Source of the DNA: Exilispira sp.
GTDB taxonomy: Bacteria > Spirochaetota > JAAYUW01
Direction: 5' to 3'
NCBI GenBank assembly: GCA_012517545.1
Contig: JAAYUW010000128.1
Span: forward strand, 1 to 33,418
DNA: 33,418 bases
Shown: one piece after another, positions 7,899-14,333 of the stretch
How the letters are laid out: each line of letters begins with the position of its first letter
Position numbering within the stretch: the first letter of the stretch is position 1
Notes under the pieces: model-generated
The model's input: the letters and a program-made list of their open reading frames with translations, nothing else
Databases searched by the model: none
Told to the model about the DNA's origin: nothing
Position numbers and translations under genes: made by a program

Positions 7899-7954
7899 GA
7901 CTTTCGGCTTTTGACTGTTGACTTTAGGCTGTAGCAAACAGCAAATAGCTTTAA
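7899..7954 (+). repeat. Degenerate tandem heptamer repeat, tract 1 (8 units)
   Basis: The tract reads in 7-base register as GACTTTC, GGCTTTT, GACTGTT, GACTTTA, GGCTGTA, GCAAACA, GCAAATA, GCTTTAA. The first five units fit RRCTNTN and the last three drift. Related tracts occur at 22813-22895 (opposite orientation) and 25257-25284. Degenerate heptamer arrays are known as STRR sequences in cyanobacteria; any kinship to those is only by analogy. Confidence 0.6.
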
Positions 7955-8070
7955 ATATAAATAATTAATTTAATATTTAAATTATTTTGACTAACGTTCA
8001 AATATTTTTTTTTTGAAGTAAAATTATTAAAATAAAATAAAAAAGTTGATGAAAAATATTTAAATTTCCG

Positions 8071-8098
8071 TTGCAAAAATAGAGAAAATTTATATTTT
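8071..8098 (+). promoter_or_regulatory. Candidate promoter for the antiporter gene
   Basis: TTGCAA (8071-8076) is followed after 16 bases by TATTTT (8093-8098), about 100 bases before the antiporter ATG. The base composition makes chance matches common. Confidence 0.3.
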
Positions 8099-8203
8099 TA
8101 AGTCACTGGTAAAAAGATATTTATCTTGCTATTTGCCAATTTTGACTTTAAAATTTAAACATTCAACTTCATAGATAACTTTTTTTGTGATTGAGGACTA
8201 TAT

Positions 8204-10270
8204 ATGACACACGAAATGATGATGCTTGTTTTTCAGCTTGGAATCATTATTTTTTTGGCAAAACTTGGTAACAGAATATTTGAAAAAATCCATATCCCTG
8301 GTCTTATTGGCGAGCTTGTTGTTGGCATCATAATAGGGCCTTATCTTCTGGGTTCTCTATCACTACCAGGATTCCCCGATGGAATTTTCCCGTTGGGTCA
8401 TAATTTCCCGGTTTCAACTGAACTTTATGGAATTTCAACAATAGCTTCAATAATTCTGCTTTTTATTTCTGGAGTTGAAACAGACTTAAATCTGTTTATC
8501 AGATACAGTGTGGTAGGTGGTTTTGTCGGTGTCGGAGGGATAATTTTTTCCTTTCTTTTTGGTATGCTTGTTGCTTTATTTTTTTCTGGCCCACTATTAG
8601 GTAAATCGATGGGTTTTTTTTCACCACAAACACTTTTTTTAGGCGCTATGGCTACAGCAACTTCTGTAGGTATTACGGCAAGAATTCTCTCAGAGAAAAA
8701 AAAGATGGAGTCGCCTGAAGGAGTTACCATCCTCGCTGGTGCAGTAATAGACGATGTTGGTGGTATCATAGTTCTTGCTATAATTCTTGGTATTGTTGGT
8801 TCAAACACAGATAACGGTGGTCTTGACTGGGGAAAGATTGGTATTATTGCAGCAAAATCTTTTGGAATATGGCTTGCTGCGACTGCTATAGGTATTCTCG
8901 CATCGCATAGAATAAGTGGTTTGCTTAAACTTTTCAAAACAAAAACAACTATAGCGATAATGTCGCTTGGCCTGGCTCTTATAGTAGCTGGTTTTTTTGA
9001 AGAAGCTGGTCTGGCTATGATTATTGGAGCTTATGTAACTGGTTTATCACTTTCAAACACAGATATAAAAAATCTTATAAACGAGATACTTCATCCTCTA
9101 TATGAATTTTTTGTACCAATTTTTTTCTGTGTAATGGGTATGCTTATTGATGTCAGAACTTTTGCATCTCCTAAGGTTATCCTTTTTGCTCTTATATATA
9201 CAATTGCTGAAAGTTTAGCAAAGATTTTAGGTTGTGGTTTGCCTTCTCTAGCATTCAATTTTAACCTTAAAGGAGCTTATAGAATAGGTGCTGGTATGAT
9301 CCCTCGTGGTGAAGTAGCATTAATTATAGCTGGTATCGGTATTTCAGCTGGTTTCATTCAACAGGATGTTTTTGGTGTGGCTGTTTTTATGACTTTAGTT
9401 ACAACACTTGTGGCTCCTTCTTTCCTGATTTCTGCCATGAATATTAAAGGCAGTGGTACTAAAAAAGAATCTAAGGTAGAGCAGATTGATAGTTATGTTT
9501 GCTCATTTAAATCAAATGAACTTGCCGAACTCATGCTACAAAATACCATTGAGTTATTTGATGAAGAAGGCTTTTTTGTCAGTACTTTAAATCCACAGGA
9601 TAATATCTATCAGTTAAGAAAAGATAGATATGTAATAACAGTAAGCTTAAATGGGCAGGATTTAATATTCCACTATCGTAAAACTGATGAAGGCATAGTT
9701 CTTGGCAGTCTGGTAGATGTTTTTGCAAAGGTGGAAAAGATGCTTCAGGGGTTAAAAGAACCAATAAATAAAAATGAAGCAATTAAAGCCTTGTTTGAGC
9801 AAAAAGAAGAAGAAAGGACTCCACCAATTGATCCTAAGTATTTCAATATTAATTACATTATCCCGGATCTTAAATCTAAGACCAAAGAAGGAGTTATTCA
9901 GGATCTTCTCAGTATTTTAGTTGAAGATAATACAAAAATTGATTTCTCTTATGCCTTTAAAGAACTTATGAAGAGGGAAAATGAGATGAGCACAGGTCTT
10001 CAAGATGGTGTTGCTATCCCTCATACTAAAATTGAAGGTATAGATAAGATAATCTGTGCTGTAGGAATTTCAAAAAGCGGGATAGATTTTAATTCACTTG
10101 ATGGAAAACCTTCGCATATCTTTTTTCTCATTTTAAGTCCTATAGCAGGAACAAATAGACTTGAACTTTTATCACAGATTGCAAAAAAGATGACTGAAAA
10201 AAACAGAAGAAAACTTTTAAATGCAAAATCTGCAGAGGAGATCTACAAGATTCTAACGACAGAAGGCTGA
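8204..10270 (+). CDS. CPA2-type cation/proton antiporter with C-terminal PTS EIIA domain
   Basis: Residues 1-405 form a 12-13 helix membrane domain of the monovalent cation:proton antiporter-2 family. The acidic pair Asp183-Asp184 in GAVIDDVGG is the ion/proton site, and a PRGE motif lies in a late helix. DD at this site suggests an electrogenic Na+(K+)/H+ exchanger rather than a KefC-type QD channel, as inference. Residues about 420-530 are a soluble linker domain I cannot name. Residues about 545-688 are a PTS EIIA (fructose/Ntr type) domain with the phosphorylation motif GVAIPHTK, His607. The sugar/nitrogen phosphotransfer chain may therefore control ion exchange. The length of 688 fits a fusion of the two. 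A TGAGGAC ribosome binding site lies about 7 bases before the ATG. The glutaredoxin gene follows after 83 bases. Confidence 0.93.
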   Translation: MTHEMMMLVFQLGIIIFLAKLGNRIFEKIHIPGLIGELVVGIIIGPYLLGSLSLPGFPDGIFPLGHNFPVSTELYGISTIASIILLFISGVETDLNLFIRYSVVGGFVGVGGIIFSFLFGMLVALFFSGPLLGKSMGFFSPQTLFLGAMATATSVGITARILSEKKKMESPEGVTILAGAVIDDVGGIIVLAIILGIVGSNTDNGGLDWGKIGIIAAKSFGIWLAATAIGILASHRISGLLKLFKTKTTIAIMSLGLALIVAGFFEEAGLAMIIGAYVTGLSLSNTDIKNLINEILHPLYEFFVPIFFCVMGMLIDVRTFASPKVILFALIYTIAESLAKILGCGLPSLAFNFNLKGAYRIGAGMIPRGEVALIIAGIGISAGFIQQDVFGVAVFMTLVTTLVAPSFLISAMNIKGSGTKKESKVEQIDSYVCSFKSNELAELMLQNTIELFDEEGFFVSTLNPQDNIYQLRKDRYVITVSLNGQDLIFHYRKTDEGIVLGSLVDVFAKVEKMLQGLKEPINKNEAIKALFEQKEEERTPPIDPKYFNINYIIPDLKSKTKEGVIQDLLSILVEDNTKIDFSYAFKELMKRENEMSTGLQDGVAIPHTKIEGIDKIICAVGISKSGIDFNSLDGKPSHIFFLILSPIAGTNRLELLSQIAKKMTEKNRRKLLNAKSAEEIYKILTTEG

Positions 10271-10353
10271 TAGCAATAATTTTTTTTATGATTTTTGACT
10301 TTTAGTATTTATTTCAGTATTTTTTAAACAAATAAATTAGATAAGGAAAAATT

Positions 10354-10578
10354 ATGGTTATAGTATATTCTACGCCAACCTGTCCATATTGTTCTATGGT
10401 TAAAGAATATCTTAAAAACAAAAATATCCCTTTTAGTGATATCGATGTTTCTCAAAATATCACTGCTGCAGAGGAGATGATCCGCAAGTCTGGTCAAAGT
10501 GGTGTTCCCGTGATAGATTTTAATGGACAAATAGTTATTGGTTTTGATAGATCAAAACTTGATAAACTTATCAAATAA
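10354..10578 (+). CDS. Glutaredoxin-family protein (CPYC)
   Basis: This 74-residue protein is a small glutaredoxin/NrdH-like thiol-disulfide oxidoreductase. It has beta strand VIVYSTPT, active site CPYC (Cys10, Cys13), the cis-proline motif GVPVI and a terminal GFDRSKLDKLI helix. It probably reduces protein disulfides in the cytoplasm, drawing electrons from a thioredoxin- or glutathione-type partner not encoded here. AAGGA lies about 7 bases upstream of the ATG. Its stop codon (10576-10578) lies inside the left arm of the bidirectional terminator. Confidence 0.94.
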   Translation: MVIVYSTPTCPYCSMVKEYLKNKNIPFSDIDVSQNITAAEEMIRKSGQSGVPVIDFNGQIVIGFDRSKLDKLIK

Positions 10579-10610
10579 ATAAAGCCGCAGTGATGCGGTT
10601 TTATTTATTT
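10573..10610. terminator. Bidirectional intrinsic terminator shared by two convergent genes
   Basis: A 17-base arm (10573-10589) pairs with 10594-10610 around a GTGA loop. The core is CCGCA/TGCGG, and the outer stem is A-rich on the left and T-rich on the right, so each strand shows a GC hairpin followed by a T-rich tail. The only non-Watson-Crick pair is one G-T. The stops of the glutaredoxin gene (10576-10578) and of the TauE gene (10601-10603, minus) both lie within the stem. Confidence 0.93.
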
Positions 10611-11401
10611 AAAAACAAATCATATGTTACTTTGGACAATAAAAGCAGGAGGGCTATTATAAAAACTGGTTTAATTATCTTGCTTCCTTTTTTAACAGCT
10701 AGACCTGAACCAACCCAGTTACCTACAACTGAACAGATTGCACAAAGCACTCCAAGCTCTATAAATACTGACTTATGCGTTAAAAAAGTTGCCAATGCGG
10801 CAATATTGGAAGATAGATTTACAACTTTTGCATTTCCTGAGGCAGTGGTCATATCAAAGTGAAGTAAGGTTGTATATACCAATATAAAGAAAGTCCCGGT
10901 TCCGGGGCCAAAGAAACCATCATACATACCGATAATTAAACTTGCTGCTGCAGAAATCAGGTAAGGTTTTATTCCATGAAAATAAGTAAGAGAGTCATTA
11001 ACATTTTTTTCAACATTATCATTTTCATTTTTTTGTAATAAAGTAAATACTGCTATTATAGGAATAAGAATTATAAGTAGTATTCTAATAAAATCAACAG
11101 GTATAAGTAATACAAGTCTTGAACCTATTGAAGAACCAACCAAAGCAAATATTACAGAGACAACTCCTATTCTCCAGTTGATTTTACTATGCGAAGCAAA
11201 ACGAATTGTTGCAAAAAAAGTTCCAATTGTTGAAGAAAACTTATTTGTTCCAAGGACGACATGGCCACTTAAGCCAAGAAAAAGGTACGCAGGTATCGAT
11301 ATTATCCCACCTCCTCCTGCTATTGAGTCTATCACTCCAGCAAGAAAGATAGAAAAAAAAACTACGATCAGTTGCCATATAGTAAAATCAGTTATATGCA
11401 T
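10601..11401 (-). CDS. TauE/SafE (TSUP) family membrane exporter
   Basis: The 266-residue protein has about 7-8 hydrophobic helices and the family signature [19 protein letters not shown] near residues 22-40. A second half-repeat carries [15 protein letters not shown]. The family moves sulfite, sulfoacetate, taurine or other organic anions across the inner membrane, and the substrate here is unknown. An AGGG element about 10 bases before the ATG is the likely ribosome binding site. It is transcribed toward the glutaredoxin gene. No sulfur-metabolism gene is adjacent. Confidence 0.92.
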   Translation of the reverse strand: MHITDFTIWQLIVVFFSIFLAGVIDSIAGGGGIISIPAYLFLGLSGHVVLGTNKFSSTIGTFFATIRFASHSKINWRIGVVSVIFALVGSSIGSRLVLLIPVDFIRILLIILIPIIAVFTLLQKNENDNVEKNVNDSLTYFHGIKPYLISAAASLIIGMYDGFFGPGTGTFFILVYTTLLHFDMTTASGNAKVVNLSSNIAALATFLTHKSVFIELGVLCAICSVVGNWVGSGLAVKKGSKIIKPVFIIALLLLLSKVTYDLFLNK

Positions 11402-11588
11402 ATTGTTTTTACCCTGAATTATTGAGTTTAAATTCTATTTTTTATTAAAATTTGAGGTTTTTCTTTAAATATATGCTCTTTTTCATTTATAAAAGATAAA
11501 TATTTGCAGCAATATATCAATCTTCATTCATCAGTTAAAATTAGCATAAAATTTTTTAATAGGTAGGTAAATTTTCCAAAAATTTAAC

Positions 11589-11616
11589 TTGACATTAATG
11601 AATATCAGGTTATAAA
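11589..11616 (+). promoter_or_regulatory. Strong promoter-like element with a terminator directly after it
   Basis: TTGACA (11589-11594, full consensus) and TATAAA (11611-11616) are 16 bases apart. The predicted start point (about 11623) coincides with the 5' base of the hairpin at 11624. Confidence 0.6.
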
Positions 11617-11623
11617 GATATTA

Positions 11624-11657
11624 GAGGCGATTTTATCGTCTCTTTTTTTATTTTTTT
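11624..11657 (+). terminator. Rho-independent terminator-like hairpin
   Basis: GAGGCGA (11624-11630) pairs with TCGTCTC (11636-11642) around a TTTTA loop, with one G-T pair. It is followed by seven T, one A and seven more T. No plus-strand gene ends upstream of it: the closest, the glutaredoxin gene, has its own terminator a kilobase away. Confidence 0.8.
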
Positions 11658-11664
11658 ACAATAA

Positions 11665-11785
11665 TTTAGCTTTTTTCGCTTTTTTTTATATACCTTAGCC
11701 ATATAAAAAAGCTAAAGGTATCTTTCCTCTTTCTATATCTGTATAATTTTTAGATTAAATTATTGCCCACATAAAAAAAAGCGAA
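11665..11785 (+). repeat. Nested, mutually exclusive inverted repeats (possible RNA switch or IR element)
   Basis: Helix A pairs TTTAGCTTTTTT (11665-11676) with AAAAAAGCTAAA (11705-11716), 12 perfect pairs. Helix B pairs 11690-11699 (ATACCTTAGC) with 11711-11721 (GCTAAAGGTAT), 10 pairs with one bulge. Helix C pairs 11675-11689 with 11771-11785, 15 perfect pairs. A and B share 11711-11716, so they cannot coexist, while B nests inside C. A further small hairpin ATAATTT/AAATTAT lies near 11742-11763. Function is unknown. Confidence 0.6.
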
Positions 11786-11954
11786 GAATTTATTTTATAA
11801 AACATCATCTTTTTCATATTTAGATATCCAATTTTATTAATCCTATAATCGATATCTTCACTACTTGTAATCCAAAGGATTAAAATCAAAAAGATAATTG
11901 TTTTATTGTTAATGATTATTTGAGATCAATATATTTGTTATTTAATAATTTATA

Positions 11955-11984
11955 TTGTTTACATAAAAAAATCTAAAATATAAT
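11955..11984 (+). promoter_or_regulatory. Likely promoter of the rimP-nusA-infB gene run
   Basis: A perfect TATAAT (11979-11984) is preceded by TTGTTT (11955-11960, 18-base spacer) or the overlapping TTTACA (15-base spacer). Transcription would start near 11991, about 50 bases before the rimP ATG. Confidence 0.6.
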
Positions 11985-12039
11985 GTTTGAAAAAAGAAAT
12001 ATACAATAATCTTATTCAAGTATTACGCAGGGAACAATT

Positions 12040-12669
12040 ATGAATAAAAAGCAAGATTTTAATAAAAAAGATGGTAATAAAAAAGAAGTCTTCAAGAAAG
12101 ATACTTTTAAAGATAAGAATACTTTAAACAACAATAAGTTAACAGAGGGTTTATTAAATATCGAACAATTTAAAAATACACTTTTATCTGAATCTAAAAG
12201 TATTTTCCCGATAAATGGAATTAACCTTGTATCTTTGGTTATTACACCCAGGAAACTGGTACAGATAACGATAATGAAAAAAGGAGGAATAACAATCGAC
12301 GATTGTCAGTATATTTCAAAAATATTTCAACCGCTTATACCGGAAGATTATGATTTTCAAGTTCAAAGTCCTGGTATAGGTTTTGAGATACGTCCTGGTA
12401 CAAAAGAATTTGAACTTTTAAGTTTATTTGAACAGCTACCAGTAAAGGTTTTTTATTATGAGGAAAATAGAGATAATTCAGAAGTAAATGATAATAATAA
12501 AAAAGTACTTGAAGCCAGTGGAACCTTTAGTATTGTTACTGATGGGTTAATTTTAAAGAAGTTCAGTAATAAAAAAAAGAATAAAGATAATAAAGAAATA
12601 GAACTTCTGCAGGTTCCTTTTGATAGAATTATTAAAATTAAAACTACTTTCTTTTCGGAGGAGATATGA
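12040..12669 (+). CDS. rimP: Ribosome maturation factor RimP
   Basis: RimP helps mature the 30S ribosomal subunit in the cytoplasm. The core is recognisable from LVSLVITPRKLVQITI, the KGGITIDDCQYISKIF motif near residues 83-98 and FQVQSPGIGFEIRPG, which matches the family's EVSSPG segment. The 209-residue product is longer than the usual 150-160 because of about 38 Lys/Asn/Asp-rich N-terminal residues and a Lys/Asn-rich insertion in the C-terminal SH3-like part. The call also rests on position: it overlaps nusA by 4 bases (ATGA), the standard order. Ribosome binding signal AGGGA lies about 7 bases before the ATG. Confidence 0.88.
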   Translation: MNKKQDFNKKDGNKKEVFKKDTFKDKNTLNNNKLTEGLLNIEQFKNTLLSESKSIFPINGINLVSLVITPRKLVQITIMKKGGITIDDCQYISKIFQPLIPEDYDFQVQSPGIGFEIRPGTKEFELLSLFEQLPVKVFYYEENRDNSEVNDNNKKVLEASGTFSIVTDGLILKKFSNKKKNKDNKEIELLQVPFDRIIKIKTTFFSEEI

Positions 12670-14243
12670 CAAGAAGAAGTTCAACTAAAAGTAACGCGAA
12701 CGAATTTTACAATGAGATAGAAAATATTGCAAAAGAAAAAAATATTTCGACTGAAATAGTGCTTGAATGCTTTAAAAGAGCTTTAATAATTGCATATAGA
12801 AGTTATATATATAAAAGTGAAGGAACAACAAAGGAAGATAAAAGAAAAGATAAAACAAATGATGTAAATCTTACAATAGCAAGAAATAAAAATCAACTTG
12901 AAATACTTATTGAAAAAAAAGTCGTTAAGAAACCAGAGTTTTTACTGAAAGAGATTTCTTTAAAGGATGCAAAAAAGATAAAAGAAGATGTTCAATTAGA
13001 TGATACAATACTTGTCCCTGTTGATTATAGTAACTTTCCATCCACTGTTGTGAGATCAGCGATAGATTCTTTTACAAATGAGATCCAGAATTATGTTGGT
13101 AACAAGCTTTATGAAGAATATAAAAAGCTTGAAGGCTCTATAGTCATTGGGAAAATTCATCGTATAGTTAAAGGAACAGCATATGTTTATCTCGATGAAT
13201 CTAAAATCGAGGCATATTTACCACCTGAAGAGAAATCTCCACTCGATGATATAAAAGTTAATGAATCTAAAAAATTTCTTATAAAACTTGTAAAATCTGA
13301 CAGTGTTGCCGACGATAACGATGACAAGAAGCAGATGAAAGAGAAAAAAAAGGCTGTTCCTACTATTATTCTTTCACGAAATGATCCAAAATTTGTTCAG
13401 AGGCTAATAGAAAGTGAATCTGAAGAGGTAGCAAGGAAAGAGGTCGAGGTTGTTAAGATTGTCAGAGAACCAGGATATAAAACTAAGGTTGCTGTTTCAT
13501 CTAAAATTCCCGGTAAAGATCCAGTTGGAACTGTGCTTGGTAAAAATTCATCTAGAATTTCAAATGTAAGGTTAGAGCTTGGTGGAGAAGTTATCGAAGT
13601 TGTCCAGTATTCACCTAATGAAATTGAATACATCCAGAATGCTTTAAATGTTTCCAAATTCGGTTATGGTAAAATCATTAAGGTCAAAGATACTCCCGAA
13701 GAAAAGAGATGTATCTTTGTTCTTGATAAAGATTCGGATAAAGATAAAATTGTTGGCAAAAGTGGTAATAATGTTAGACTTGCCTCCAGATTGACTGGCT
13801 GGAAGATAGATGTTAAAACACGAAACGAATTTGAAAACTCAGAGATATACAAACTTATAAGCAAAGATATCGATGAATTATTCGCAAAACAAACTGTGAC
13901 AGAAGAAAAAGAGGAACTGGAAGAAATAGGTGAAGATGCTTCTATAACTGTTTTACAGGATCAGCTTGGAAATGAAATCATTAAAAAGCTTCAAAATGCC
14001 GGGATAGATCTTGTATCAACACTTATTGATTGGCACGAGAGTCATAGACTTCAAACTATAAACTCTCTCTCACCTTCAGAGCTTCTAACGATAAATCGAT
14101 TCATAGAACAAAATGTCGAAATTGAAGATGATGAAGAAGAGGAGGAGTTTGAAAATGATTATGCAGAATGCCCTAACTGCCATAAAAAGATTGACCCTGA
14201 TGCCTCTGAATGTCCTTATTGTGGAATTAAATTTGAAGAATAA
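12666..14243 (+). CDS. nusA: Transcription elongation/termination factor NusA with C-terminal zinc ribbon
   Basis: NusA binds RNA polymerase and nascent RNA to control pausing, termination and antitermination. Domains in order are an N-terminal polymerase-binding domain (1-150, with a charged insertion at about 55-70), S1 (about 155-225, with a Lys/Asp-rich insert near 215), KH1 (about 270-330) and KH2 (about 335-400, with the conserved VGKSGNNVRLASRLTGWKIDV). A helical C-terminal segment follows (about 435-480), then an acidic stretch and a four-cysteine zinc ribbon CPNC-x10-CPYC (Cys502, 505, 516, 519). The KH1 GxxG loop reads GKNS (292-295), where GMKG is usual. The Cys ribbon is not part of the standard NusA core. 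The gene begins inside the rimP stop and is followed 90 bases later by infB. Confidence 0.95.
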   Translation: MTRRSSTKSNANEFYNEIENIAKEKNISTEIVLECFKRALIIAYRSYIYKSEGTTKEDKRKDKTNDVNLTIARNKNQLEILIEKKVVKKPEFLLKEISLKDAKKIKEDVQLDDTILVPVDYSNFPSTVVRSAIDSFTNEIQNYVGNKLYEEYKKLEGSIVIGKIHRIVKGTAYVYLDESKIEAYLPPEEKSPLDDIKVNESKKFLIKLVKSDSVADDNDDKKQMKEKKKAVPTIILSRNDPKFVQRLIESESEEVARKEVEVVKIVREPGYKTKVAVSSKIPGKDPVGTVLGKNSSRISNVRLELGGEVIEVVQYSPNEIEYIQNALNVSKFGYGKIIKVKDTPEEKRCIFVLDKDSDKDKIVGKSGNNVRLASRLTGWKIDVKTRNEFENSEIYKLISKDIDELFAKQTVTEEKEELEEIGEDASITVLQDQLGNEIIKKLQNAGIDLVSTLIDWHESHRLQTINSLSPSELLTINRFIEQNVEIEDDEEEEEFENDYAECPNCHKKIDPDASECPYCGIKFEE

Positions 14244-14308
14244 AAAATTTGTATAAAATGATTTTAAGATATTTAATTCAATTGCAATTTGTAAATTTTA
14301 GAGTAGAT

Positions 14309-14332
14309 ATGAAACAGGAGTATTATTATTAA
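14309..14332 (+). other. Possible 7-codon upstream reading frame before infB
   Basis: ATG at 14309 opens MKQEYYY and stops at TAA 14330-14332, one base before the infB ATG at 14334. The infB AGGAG (14316-14320) lies inside this frame, 13 bases from the infB ATG, which is unusually far. Translating the short frame could deliver terminating ribosomes to infB. It may also be chance. Confidence 0.3.
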
Positions 14333-14333
14333 A

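Larger units (their letters stand above)
7798..8203. other. Intergenic region after the csx3-like gene
   Basis: No gene is supported. The stretch holds the heptamer tract at 7899-7954, a possible relic of the same repeat near 8128-8157 (GCTATTT GCCAATT TTGACTT), and a candidate promoter for the antiporter gene. AAATAAG just before 7800 and CTTATTT near 7815 form a weak inverted repeat that could act as a terminator. Confidence 0.45.
11402..12039. other. Long structured intergenic region upstream of rimP
   Basis: No protein gene is supported in 638 bases. In order it holds a strong promoter-like pair (11589-11616), an immediate terminator-like hairpin with a T tract (11624-11657), a set of nested and competing inverted repeats (11665-11785), and the likely rimP operon promoter (11955-11984). 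These are listed separately. Confidence 0.6.

Noticed and set aside
7899-7954. The heptamer tract near the csx3-like gene as a CRISPR array
   Set aside because: The units are 7 bases long and drift from copy to copy, with no spacer-repeat pattern of CRISPR size (about 25-40 base repeats with unique spacers).
8425-8937. A 170-codon minus-strand open frame inside the antiporter gene
   Set aside because: It is an antisense shadow of a well-supported gene, has Pro/Ile/Ser-rich composition with no motif, and has no operon context.
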